A stretch of 64,000 bases of DNA, taken from NCBI RefSeq assembly GCF_019649055.1, contig NW_026570239.1, positions 124,001 to 188,000 on the forward strand, read 5' to 3'. Positions within the stretch are counted from its first letter, which is position 1, and each line of letters starts with the position of its first letter. The DNA is from Paramacrobiotus metropolitanus (Eukaryota > Tardigrada > Eutardigrada > Parachela > Macrobiotidae). This document shows positions 31,920-42,569 of this stretch, piece by piece. The position numbers and the translations under genes were made by a program. The notes beneath the pieces were generated by a model. The model was not told the origin of the DNA. It ran no database searches and worked only from the letters and a program-made list of their open reading frames with translations.

Positions 31920-33017
31920 TTATAAAAGAATGAGTCCCAACCGTTTAAGCTGTGCAACTGAAATCCATTTGTCGAACTTTTTATGCCACCCAACGTAACG
32001 AATCAAAACTTTGTTGCCTTTTCTCGAGAGCACTGTGATTTCGGCAGACTCAGGAGTGTCTTTAGGAACTTTCTGTAATTCCCACATATAAAAACGACCG
32101 TCCATTTCTTCATTTAGCAAGTCTTCGACTTTATACATAGGAATTCCTTCATGTATTTGCAAAGATTTTACTCGATATACTTCAATTGTCCACCCTGGTG
32201 TATATCCTTTCTCCATATGAGTCTTTTTTAGCGAAAGGCGAACAAAATCACCAACACGTGGCGTTTCTTTAAGCGCTCGTTTTGCTGCATATTCTGATTT
32301 GTCCCCGTACAAAATTTTTTTAAACTTCCCGGTTTTATCTTTAGTTACTTCGTTCGGCGTATGAAACTTCAAACTTCTATGTGGACTGTTGTTATACGCA
32401 TCAATAAATTTTTGAATAACATCAATCCACCTCTTTGTCCGGTTATGCGAAAAGTATCTAAACAGCTTTGTGGATAAAGTGCGATTGAGACGTTCGACTT
32501 GACCCGCTTTGATCTCAGCGTTGTTTGTTGAAAAATGTTCGATTCCGTATTCACTCATTAAACTTTGAAACTCCGAGTTGTAGAATTCCGTTCCCAAATC
32601 AGTTTGGACTTTATTAGGTATAAACCCACAACGATTCAAAATTAACTGAAAAGCATCCTTTACATCCACAGCACTTTTACGTTTAATTGGTTCAATCCAC
32701 GCACGTCGAGAAAAACAATCTTCAACAACAAGAAGGTAATTATACCCATCATTCTGTTTAGCGAGAGCAGTGTAATCAATTAAGTCCGCCTGCAGCTGAT
32801 CTTCAGGTCCGGGAACAACAAAATGCAAGCGTTGAAATTTTTTTCGCACAGGTTTATGTAACGTATACGCTTTCTGGCGGCTGAGAAATTCCTTAACGGC
32901 TTCAGGTGAAACAGTGTCTTTGGAACGTTTTTGCGCTTCTCGTAGAAGAGGAACGACACCACCAAACGCGCCAGGAGACGAAGGATCAAAATAAATTTTT
33001 TTCAGTAAATTTTCCAT
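31920..33017 (-). CDS. Retroviral-type (rve) integrase with chromo-like C-terminus
   Basis: About 365 residues from ATG 33017 (MENLLKKIYFDP). The DDE core is visible: first Asp in QLQADLIDYTAL, second in KVQTDLGTEFYN, and Glu in AGQVERLNRTLS. YNNSPHRSLKFHTPNEV is the usual block after the core. The last ~50 residues (ITVLSRKGNKVLIRYVGW then FDKWI) form a chromo-like domain, a common tail of Maverick integrases that may bind chromatin. It would insert the element and make the 5-bp duplication. It overlaps the upstream gene by 32 bp. The frame is intact. Confidence 0.95.
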   Translation of the reverse strand: MENLLKKIYFDPSSPGAFGGVVPLLREAQKRSKDTVSPEAVKEFLSRQKAYTLHKPVRKKFQRLHFVVPGPEDQLQADLIDYTALAKQNDGYNYLLVVEDCFSRRAWIEPIKRKSAVDVKDAFQLILNRCGFIPNKVQTDLGTEFYNSEFQSLMSEYGIEHFSTNNAEIKAGQVERLNRTLSTKLFRYFSHNRTKRWIDVIQKFIDAYNNSPHRSLKFHTPNEVTKDKTGKFKKILYGDKSEYAAKRALKETPRVGDFVRLSLKKTHMEKGYTPGWTIEVYRVKSLQIHEGIPMYKVEDLLNEEMDGRFYMWELQKVPKDTPESAEITVLSRKGNKVLIRYVGWHKKFDKWISVAQLKRLGLILL

Positions 33018-33495
33018 GGATGATTGCAGCAAGACGATTGTCAAGTCCTTTTGGAATCGTGGAATTCAAAAACTGAATACGCATCTGGCCTCGCCAAACA
33101 GTCAAACATTTGTAAAACATAATACATGAACAAATTTGAACGCTCTGGCCAGTATATTCTTCAACAACTTCTCTGAACAATACACGCAGAACTTTTTTAT
33201 TTACGGAATTTAACAACGTGTAAAATAAGCTGTCCTTGTCTTCTCGATCTTCCGAACGATCCATGCAAGTGTGAAGGGGGTCTATACGGTAACAAGCACG
33301 GGACACCATTCTTTCCGATTTCAAAAACTGCTGATTGAGTAAGCAACCCAGAATGTACTTGAACGCCGCTGTACATCGCTTATAAGCGGTTCGTTTAGAA
33401 CAATGAAAATCAAGACGATGATCGCAGTCTGTGCATAGACCAGAAATCAGTTCGAGCTTTAATGTACCATCGTTATCAGACTTTAAAGTAGACAT
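32986..33495 (-). CDS. Cys-rich Maverick protein of unknown function, 169 residues
   Basis: ATG 33495, ending inside the 5' end of the integrase gene. The N-terminus has CTDCDHRLDFHCSKR, a possible Zn-binding group (CxxC...HxxxxxHC), and more Cys follow (CLLNQQF, SRACYRIDPLHTCMD, ICSCIMFYKC). It is otherwise helical. It lies between polymerase and integrase. I do not recognise it. Confidence 0.7.
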   Translation of the reverse strand: MSTLKSDNDGTLKLELISGLCTDCDHRLDFHCSKRTAYKRCTAAFKYILGCLLNQQFLKSERMVSRACYRIDPLHTCMDRSEDREDKDSLFYTLLNSVNKKVLRVLFREVVEEYTGQSVQICSCIMFYKCLTVWRGQMRIQFLNSTIPKGLDNRLAAIIHGKFTEKNLF

Positions 33496-33524
33496 TGCGA
33501 TTCAGAGACATCAACAACCAAGTA

Positions 33525-36500
33525 TTAATCAATAAAATATCCTGGATCGTCGTTATCGAGATCCTCGGTTAACATATCAGGATTAAAGCGTTCCATCAAC
33601 TGATTTACAATTTTGAACTCTAGAGAATCAACTGCAGGAAAAGGTATACCGCGATAGCCAAGTGGAAAAGTTTCGAAGTCACGCCCAATAACACGACTGG
33701 TCACAGTACAACCAATGCGGCGAATCAACGGCACTGTCTGAATGCTTAGCTTATCGGTATCCTTTTTAAATGTAATATCGTGACAAGCCGTTATCTGTGT
33801 GGGACCATCACCGAACAACATCGACTTCAATGTTTTGATATTGACGCGATCTTTAAGCCCATCACTCTTTGGGATTCCTTTGCACTTAATGCGTTGTTCA
33901 CCATTGCTCATAACCTGGCAATACGTTTTCTTTGCGAGTGCAGCCAATTCGACGAAATGCTTTCCGCCGAGGTCGTCGGATAACTGTCCAATGATCTCAC
34001 CGACAGGGGGATCATCCGTTCCCGGAACACTCACAAACATAACGGAGTCAGTATCGCAATAGAGCAGACGATCTTCCACAGCTCTGAGCGCTTTAAGTAA
34101 CTCGAGTTGAGCAAGCTCAGTCGTGAATTTACCGATGTATGGGTTAGTGCGTTTGTTTGGAGCTACCTAAAACATTTTTCGAAAAACGTGCCGAGATTAG
34201 TTACCGCAGGACTGAAACATCACTCTACAAGACAAAAACGAAATTTCCATACCCATCCAGCTTTTTCTTGAAACGTAACGTCAATCGAATTTCCTTCGTT
34301 AACCATGCGAACATCGTTCGTTATGTACTGGTTGTTGAAGACAATGTCCTTCATATCTTTGTATGTGTGGCAGTATTTATTCTGCCGATAAATTTCCTTC
34401 ATGACATACCTATTAAGGAAAATGATTCAAGAAATGATTAAACACTCTTGAATCACATTCCTTACCGTCCCCAAACGCAGTTGGCACTGATCTTGCTGGA
34501 GTGCCGTAAGCCAGGGTTGTAGCTGACTTCTTCGGGCGTAAAAATAATTCCAAGCTCATCCTCATACTGCTGACAGTAGCGAATCTTCTCTTTAGTCGTT
34601 GTAATGTGTGAAGGAAAACCACTGCTGATGATTTTAGCGTGAATGAGATCGAGCAAAAACTTGGCAAAAATTCCTCCCGTTCGTGTATCTTTGTTAAATT
34701 TACTGCGGTTCGGAAAATGGTGCACTTCATACACTTTACGAATCAAATATCCGTCTTTGACAGCTTGTGACAGGACACGTCCTGCACAGAGTATACACTG
34801 TACGACCGTCAACCAATCGGCATGGAAGGGTGGGGACTTTCAAGTCGTACGGCGGCCAGACAAAACAGTACACGACGCCAAAGTATTCATTCAACCTGAA
34901 CGGCTTTTTGGAGGCTGGAAAATCCGGAAAAATAATTTTTGGATGTCCGACAGGATATTCCCCAAAAATCATAACCGATGGATACAAAGAAATAAAATCC
35001 AAAGCTTTTCCTTTACAACCATCCGGAATGTCTTTGTAGATCGAAAAGACTTCTGTTCGACCCCCGAATAAATGATCACGGACATTCATGCGCTTCCGGA
35101 AGTCATTTCCAACTGTAATCTCTCCACTTTTAACTTTTTCGTCGAAATCGCATTCCCAAATGCTTCTGAACCCTCGCACACGCACTTCAGGGTTTTCTTG
35201 GTTAGGATAAACGTTTCTAATGTAGTGCTCGACTCTTCTCGTCTCCTCCCGCAGTTCGCCAAAAGTCTTCATTCGTACTGTGTTCATACGGGAGGGATTG
35301 GGGAAGCACTTCCGACAGCCATGCCAAAAGCACCCATAAAACTGCCACACATCGCCAAACTCGTCAAATCCGTCCACGGGGTATGGACCAATATACAATT
35401 CCCCCTCTAGCTTACGCGCATGGCGTACTTCCGTTCCCGTTCTATTCTCGAACCACGTCATCCACTGAATAGCCTTATCGCTTTGATTATGCGCCCTGCC
35501 GTAGCCGTTCGCTGGAAGTATTCCAATCGTTTCAGGTTGCAGGTAGTGCACTTGAAAGGCTTTCATAACGGCCGAAGGATTCGTGGGTTCGTCGAAAGGA
35601 TCCAACCCGGGAAAGAGATTAGTAAAGGATGAACGCGTAATCTTGGCACACTCGCGTAGGACCAGAACGTCGTTGACACAGTATTTTTCGCACTCATCCA
35701 TAAGATTGTAGTTATTTCCGAAGATGTGTACGGCATTGGTGTACCATTGCTCAAACTCGCTTATCTTCGATGCAGACATCCGTTCAGTATTGAAGAACTC
35801 CTTAGCTGAAATTTCGAAAAGTCTTGGTACGTCCAACAGGAAATAAATACCTATGCAAGTTTACTAAGCAATTTCGAAAATTTATCTCACCTGGCACCGG
35901 GCCAATGTAGTTTTCGTTTTCAGGAGTATTAAATAAATACGGGAAAAATCCTTTGAGGACCAGGTGGCTTATTCCGAGATCCTTTGGAAGCTCCGCCAGA
36001 CTTCTCGGCATAAACGAAAGCGTATCCACGAATCTAGCGTTCACTCCTGGTACTGTGATCAGAGTAAGACTGGCACCATCTTGAATTTTACGAGCATAAT
36101 GTCCTTGGCCTTCAAGTGCTCGAAGGATAAAATAGTTATCATATCGTCGTCCGTTGTGTGACAGGAAAGTGCAGTGCTTTGTATGTTTGAAGATCCATTC
36201 AAGTAAATCATCAGCGCACGAATTGCCACGAAATGTCAGGCTAAAGTTATCGTCGTCCAAACACATAAGCGCCGCCATGTTTGGATAATGGTAGCGCGAA
36301 TTATCCAAACCAGCTTCAAAATCGAAAACAAATTTCTTGCTCACAAACTTCGTAATCCGTACATCTGATGTAACTCTGTTCGCTGGTCCATTTTCCAGGT
36401 TGGAGACTTCCTTGCGAAAAGAGTCATTAAAGTCCGACTGTGCATCAGTCTCGTCAAACTCACTTGCTGACTCTGCTATAGTACTCTCGATCACTGAAAT

Positions 36501-37889
36501 ACATCCGTCGCTGTCATCATCGTCATCATTACAATCATCGTCGGAAACGTTATCATCAACTCCAATGCTCTTTGAACTAAGAGATTTTTTCTTCACCGCC
36601 TTTTTTGCTTTTTCTCCGCATAGAATAAAGCATAAATGATTGCGCTCCACCATTTCTTTACAATTTCTGCATTGAGTTGTGTAGCACTGATGCGGACCGG
36701 TATGGACACGGTTAGGTGGATTTACAAACACACCACACTCAGAACATCTTTTCCAAACTTCGCATATGGTTTTTTCTTTTGTGTAGTATCCTTTGTTCAC
36801 CTTATGGTTGTCGAAACATTTCTTTGAATAAAACGTGCGATTGCAGTCTCCGCACAGAAAGTCTTCGCGAGGCCAATCGTATCGACCACGTCCGTAACAT
36901 TTTACGCCTCCGCATAGATTGCAGAAACCAAAACACTTATGTTGGCGTTTATTCCTGTAGAACACACCGCATGTCTCGCAACGGCCATCGAATCCCATTA
37001 AAGCGTGAGGCTTTACCACAGCATCAAAGTGCTTGTTGTGGTAGATTAGTGTCACTAGGTGTTTACACTCCGGGGAATCGTACGTTTCAGCAAACTGGCA
37101 TTCTGCGTCAATCAAACGCAACTGGCAGTCATACCGCTCACGTAAAACTTGAGAAAATTTATCCAGTTCTATTAACCCGCATGGTTCCGGAAAAACTTTG
37201 GCTTCCCATCGTAACCTTTGGGCAAGATCGTGCTGGAATTTCTTGCTGGAATCTCGGATCTTATTGTAATTAGGAAGTTCCAAGACCTTTGCAAGCACTA
37301 CGGCAATCGCTCTAGAGCAGCACAGCGTATTATTCGGATCGTATTTGTTATTCGGCCGAATTACGACAACACTTTTACGCTGTTCGAGGTATTCCGAGAG
37401 TTTAAAAGCCAGACGATTCTTTCTGATAGAACGGTTACCTGCTCCAATAAGGTTGTGAACGACCAAGAACGTACAGCGAAATGACTCCGAAAATGTGAAC
37501 TCAGTATTTCCACTTCGATTTGCACGTTCGATCAGATCAAGAACAGTCTTTGCTGTGAGTTCGACGGCCGTCTTGGTTCCCGTTGAAATAGCCCCACTTG
37601 TTAGCGAGTCGTGTTGCAGAATTAGACGAACGGCGTCGTGAGGCTCGACGGAGTGTTGATTGTAAAGGTAGTTCAAAAGGTGCTCAAACATGTAGTACAG
37701 ACGATACATCGAACCTTCAGCGTCGGTCGGGTCTATATGGTCGTGGCGAAATATGGTAAAGCTGTCCTCAACCGTGTGAAACCTTGCAGATGGGGTTATC
37801 TGGCGAGTCTCTGGCTTTATTGAGTATGCCGGGCTACAAGTCCACACGTTTCTCAATTTTTCGAAAACATTCAGTAAACTAAACAACAC
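33525..37889 (-). CDS. Protein-primed family B DNA polymerase, four exons, one frame break
   Basis: Exons: ~37855-35891, 35805-34466, 34409-34253 and 34166-33525, with GT-AG borders. Exon 1 has a long N-terminal region with many CxxC pairs (CETCGVFY, CNLCGGVKC, CSECGVFV), then an acidic linker, then exonuclease motifs FVFDFEAGLD and FLSHNGRRYDNYFIL. Exon 2 has YCVNDVLVL (Exo III), KALDFISLYPSVM (polymerase motif A) and SKISANCVWG (motif B). Exon 4 has LLYCDTDSVMF (motif C, DTDS). It would replicate the linear element from a terminal protein. Between ~34810 and 34740 the reading frame changes and some residues of a Cys-rich insert appear lost, so the gene is broken or mis-assembled there. The first exon's start codon is unresolved. 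Confidence 0.93.
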
Positions 37890-38093
37890 AACAATTCCGT
37901 ACAGCAGTTACCATGCAAAATCGAAAATTACAATCGATTAATAAACGAAAGTACATGTAACAGATAGAAACAGCCACTAATATTTTGACATCAATATTGA
38001 CATTATAAGTTAAAAGAACGCCATGCGGAGAATATTCTAATGCCTTGAGAGTAAACGTAGTGAGAAAATTCCCGGTCTTTAAGGAGATGCGAC
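37890..38093. promoter_or_regulatory. Spacer upstream of the polymerase gene
   Basis: No coding sequence. It contains AAAATCGAAAATTAC near 37918, a variant of the recurrent motif. Confidence 0.35.
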
Positions 38094-39726
38094 TTACAGA
38101 AGATGACCATAGGCATTCTGACGAGCAATCGGAGCCGGAGCATCCCCTCGTGATGGCGCAGTCGACTTCCCAGCTCCTGTCATAACATCTGGCTGCCGTC
38201 GTAATACAAATTCTTCGTAGAACCGACGGTTCATTTCGCTTCGCAATCGTTCTTCCTGATCCAAGCGTTCACGACGCTGCCGCTCCTCCATCTCTCTCAG
38301 TTCACGTATGTAGACGTCGTATCCTTGAGCTCCGTGACCACCTTCCGCAAACAGCTGCGTCATCGGACTTTGGTATTGCTGTTGAGACGGATGATAGTCT
38401 ACGATGAAAGGTCTTACGATAGAACAAATATACTAAAACTAAAAAAAAAAAACTGCTCTCCTCACTTGAGATGTAGTTGGTGTTGGATGCGTTGAAAATT
38501 GCCGGACCCGGAACGTACGAACCGTTCTGCTTCGTGTACCCAGACGTTGACGGTGCAGAAAAATCGTTGCGAGTTAGCATCCCAGTTCCGTTCTGGACAG
38601 CGTAGGTCGGTGAAACTTGACCCATGGGAGGAAAACTTGGGACGGCTGCTATAGTTTTGCCTTTACCAGCAAAACTCTGATGCAGAGGATGGTACACTAT
38701 AAGAACGAAAATTTATCGAAAAAGCATGGTACGGGATAGAAGGTTATAAGCCTTTAGACGATTTACAAAACAATTTCGAAAATCTGTTATCTTGCTGATA
38801 TTTAACTTCTAAAATGTTTTTTTTAGAATTCTTATCATAAAAAATAACTTACTTCCAGTCGAGCTGGCCACAACTTCGTGCAGGTTTGGTTGAGAAAACC
38901 GTTTTCGCTTTGCAACTTTCATTGGAGCATCCGGGATAGGACGGCGCTTTGTGGATGACGCAGGAGATGGTGGCGGGGAAATGATTTCGATTTCTGGAAC
39001 ATCCGCACTTCCGGTCTGCAAGTAGACGTTCTCTTTATCAGTTCCCGATGTATCCACAATTCCCAGGCTTTCCAAAAACTTCATTTCGTCATCGTTGGGC
39101 ATGATTGCCGGCATAGAAGGATGGCGCGGATCGTAAATGTTGGCGCTCGTGTTGAGAATCGGCTCTTTTCCGTCAAGCGTTGGTGCGTCGTTGCCAAAAA
39201 GTGCGTACGGCGGATACTTCTGCATTTTCGGCACAGGATACGTACAGTTCGTCAGACGGTCGTAGTTCTCGGGTGCCAAGACAATGGCCATGAACATAGT
39301 GTAATGGTTGAGAAGAAACCCAAGCTCCTCAGCACCAAGCGAATGCGCGTACACCACTGACTCAACATTGGTTGGACGAATAGGCACCGTGTCAATAAAC
39401 TCGCCCGCTGCCACTCGCTCAACACGATCGTAGTTAAGCTGATAAACTGTCTCGCCCAATTCAGTGTAAAAGTTGACCGAGAAACACAACGGACGATCAG
39501 CGTCGCCGAACAGATACACGAGCGAGCGCTCGTTCAAAAACTCGCTGGGCTGCAACACCTCCTGCGGCCAGTACGACTTGCATGTGATCTCGCAGCTCAT
39601 GTCCACGCACGTTGGTACCAGGTATTTTGGCAACAAAAGCGTTGACCAACGCCCGGAAGATAAGAGATTCTTTGCAAGACTTAACTCTGGATTTAACCTT
39701 TCGAGACATTTTCGAAACGACGACAT
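38094..39726 (-). CDS. Maverick protein of unknown function, three exons, 469 residues
   Basis: Exons 39726-38853, 38696-38466 and 38398-38094 join with GT-AG borders and matching phases to exactly 470 codons with the stop. The N-terminal ~230 residues look folded (SLVYLFGDADRPLCFSVNFY, LGFLLNHYTMFMAIVLAPEN). The middle has a nuclear-localisation-like cluster (KVAKRKRFSQ) and Pro/Ser-rich disorder. The last exon holds a highly charged coiled-coil-like helix (LREMEERQRRERLDQEERL). No enzyme motif. It could be a replication accessory or regulatory protein. I do not recognise the family. Confidence 0.75.
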
Positions 39727-39769
39727 TTGTGAAAAAACAATAGGCGATTCCCTACACAAGCGATGAACT

Positions 39770-40240
39770 TCAGAAACGGGATTTTACGCGAATGAGAGAC
39801 ACACACAAGTTCAAAATGTCAACTGATGAGATCAAATATCAAATGAGCCGCATATCTGACTTCGCGACAACGAAAAAGCATCACTGACCTAGTTTGTAAT
39901 AGATTCGTCCAATCAAATGGCTAGATACGATGTATAATCGTATCACGCTTCGTACAGCGCTAGCTGTACACGCCGCCCACCTTTGTATAATGTTTGCATA
40001 ATGCAGGTGAAACTGAAGCGCAACAAATAAAATGCCATACATCTGTCAGTTTAATTGAGTGCAATTACATTGACTGCTGTCAAATAGACGCAAAAGCAGC
40101 CAAGCGTGTTGAAACGCTATTCATACTGTTGTTATAATATCCAAGCCACGCGCGTTGGATTCATTCATTCGTACAGTATCTACAACGGATCACTTAGCGA
40201 AAGAAAAACAACATGTGCGCGACAAAAAACAAACATTCGC
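39770..40240. other. Spacer
   Basis: No coding sequence seen. The stretch 39.90-40.20 kb is moderately GC-mixed without repeats and probably includes the promoter for the 469-residue gene. Confidence 0.35.
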
Positions 40241-40242
40241 GT

Positions 40243-40845
40243 TTAATTAAAGGAGATTTTACAGTTGTTCTTCTTCAACACCTTTTGAATAGTCTCCCGT
40301 TTAGTGAAGCAGTTGTCTGCTATGAAATTAGTGATAACAACAAGTCTGTGTTTTTTCTTAGTGCCGTTTGCAGCTATAAACTCATAACCCGCTTGATACA
40401 CAGCCACAATCAGTGACTCGATTTCGGGGATTTGATGAAATTCTTTGGAGCGCACACTCGCGTGCGCCAAGGATTTCTGTACCAGCTCAGCAAAAGTAGC
40501 CAGCACGTCGGCATCGTTGCCGACAGCGTCTTTCACTTCCGCCTCGATATCCTGAGTGTAATCCTTGGGAACGCTCAGGTCTGGCATGACAGCCTTCCCA
40601 CTGGCACGAAAAGCCCGATTGCTGGGAACACTGTATCCCTGCTCTACAAATTGCTCGTCGAGCTCACGCTGCATCGCTTCTTCAACCCCCTCAGCGGTTT
40701 CCAGATCGATCTTCTTTGGTTTGGAAGAGCACAAGTAATGGCGATCGTAAAGTGCTGCTTCCGCATTTAACCGGTTGATTTTCTCTTCATCACTTTCCCG
40801 CATACGCATCTTCATATATTCTTTATATGATTTTCGACCAGACAT
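40243..40845 (-). CDS. Maverick protein of unknown function, 200 residues
   Basis: ATG 40845 (MSGRKSYKEYMKMRMRES) to the stop at 40243, single exon. The N-terminal 60 residues form a charged helix, followed by a Pro/Gly linker and a helical C-terminal half (VLATFAELVQKSLAHASV, ESLIVAVYQAGYEFIA). The end is Lys-rich. There is no recognised motif. Confidence 0.7.
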   Translation of the reverse strand: MSGRKSYKEYMKMRMRESDEEKINRLNAEAALYDRHYLCSSKPKKIDLETAEGVEEAMQRELDEQFVEQGYSVPSNRAFRASGKAVMPDLSVPKDYTQDIEAEVKDAVGNDADVLATFAELVQKSLAHASVRSKEFHQIPEIESLIVAVYQAGYEFIAANGTKKKHRLVVITNFIADNCFTKRETIQKVLKKNNCKISFN

Positions 40846-40859
40846 CTAAAAGATATTTA

Positions 40860-41400
40860 GATTTTTCAGAAATTTTATTCAATTCTGTCTAAGCGAAGCG
40901 AAGCGATGCAGCGAAGCACATACAATTACGGCCCATTCACACAAGCGAAGCAAAGTAGCAGCTGGGCTAGACTACCGATACTCTAGTTTATTATTAGAAA
41001 AAAACATAATCAATATTAAGGAAAAATCATATAGCCACAATACCACATACAGCCATACACAAGCAGAAAATTTCGAAAAAGCTTGGTAAACTACCGTACA
41101 TTTGTGTTACATAACATTACGTTACTCGGTAATTTCGAAAAAATTTTAAAAATTTGACACTTTAAAAAAATTTCTGTACATTGCGTAGTAAATTACGTAA
41201 AGTCTACAGGGAAGTAACGACTTGCGCACAGTTTAAGACATTTTTAAAATTTAATTGGAGCGCATGACGTGAAAGTACTGTACTGATTGCGCAGGTTGCG
41301 TATTGGCGCTAACAGAGCATGCATACTACTCAAACGCATTTATTTGTATTTGCATTTTAAAATAATGAAAATACGTAAAAATTCAAAGAAATCCCGTAGT
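40860..41400. other. Spacer with short repeats and TTTCGAAA motifs
   Basis: GCGAAGC-type repeats at 40890-40960. TTTCGAAA at 41071 and 41133. No gene seen. Confidence 0.45.
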
Positions 41401-41419
41401 TTTTTAATATTTATTTAAG

Positions 41420-42260
41420 TTTACAGTGCAGACTTACGTTTCTGCTGATGGAGAAAGCTTGGCAGGCGATAGAGAACAGGGGACCACGAAGGATCAGTTG
41501 CAGAGCTTGCGGGAGAAATGTAACAGGGTCTCCGTTGACGGATCCTGTGCATCGCAAAAACCCAATGTCAGACCCGTGTTTTTATAAAATAAAAATATTT
41601 TATAAGTTTCTCTACCTTTTTTGGAGGTAGAGGAAGAGTGTTTCGTTGTGGTACAGGCACAAATCGAAGATCGACGGCCAGATACCTGCAATCAGCACAG
41701 TGCACAGTACAGCAACAGGTGCTCAACAAAAAACCAACACCGCGGTACCAAAGTGCACTTTTCAGCAGAAATTTACTGAAATAATCAGTAAAAAAACTTA
41801 CTGGGCTCTAGGTAGGCCAAGTGATGAAGGCTATCGACGCCAGAAACCTGAAAAAAAACAGGTCTGCTGAATTTTGTCAGCAAAAACACAACAAACAGGC
41901 ACTCCATGCTAATCTTACGATATCAGCAAGCAACAGGTTTTTCTTACCTTATTCCACGAAGTGCAGACAGTTTTCCACGGAATCAGACACCGACGATACT
42001 TTTTCAGCTGGAAAATTTATAAAACAACGAGAAGACAGGGGATTTCGCCGCAAAAAACCGAGAGACAGACGTTCATCAAATTTTTATAAAAATATTCAAA
42101 AATTCCAACACGATGTATCGGAATGCGCACAAGATGGCTACCAGCGTTCTTCGCAACGCTCAGTGTGGTGGCGCTGCGGTACGCACGCATATGCACAGCG
42201 CATAGTGCATACTCGCACGTACGCGCATTTACGCGCACATATATTAATTTTTTATTTATA
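41420..42260 (-). CDS. Possible spliced minus-strand gene near the right end of the Maverick
   Basis: Several good minus-strand splice donors (GTAAGT or GTAAGA) lie at about 41953, 41792 and 41436, and another (GTAGAG) at about 41617. Each sits downstream of a short open stretch preceded by a pyrimidine-AG acceptor. The candidate exons are small, Ser/Lys/Cys-rich and unlike any family I know. Without transcripts the frame through them cannot be fixed. Confidence 0.3.
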
Positions 42261-42264
42261 CATA

Positions 42265-42569
42265 CAAAAACAACTTTACACATACAAAAAACGTATAAAA
42301 AACACAAAAAACTAATTAAAAAACAAAATTAAATTTGTAATTGTTTTCGAGTATACCTGTAATTAGTGTACAGTATTACGTAAGGTATAATTAGCCCTAA
42401 TTAGTGTACACCTGTAATTAGTGTACGGTTACGCGCCACTACACTAGATAATTACTTTACGCACGCACGTTACGCTCGAACGCACGCGAACAATAGATAA
42501 TTACTTAATTATAGGGTACATTGTTGTAGAGAACAATAGAACGGGTCCAAACTGCTTGCTGAATCTACT
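42265..42569 (-). repeat. Right terminal inverted repeat of the Maverick
   Basis: Inverse of 22431-22736, ending GCTGAATCTACT followed by the target duplication AGGAC at 42570-42574. Confidence 0.95.

Noticed and set aside
41448-42315. Plus-strand frames at the right end of the Maverick
   Set aside because: Good splice donors and acceptors lie on the minus strand, and the plus frames run into the terminal repeat.
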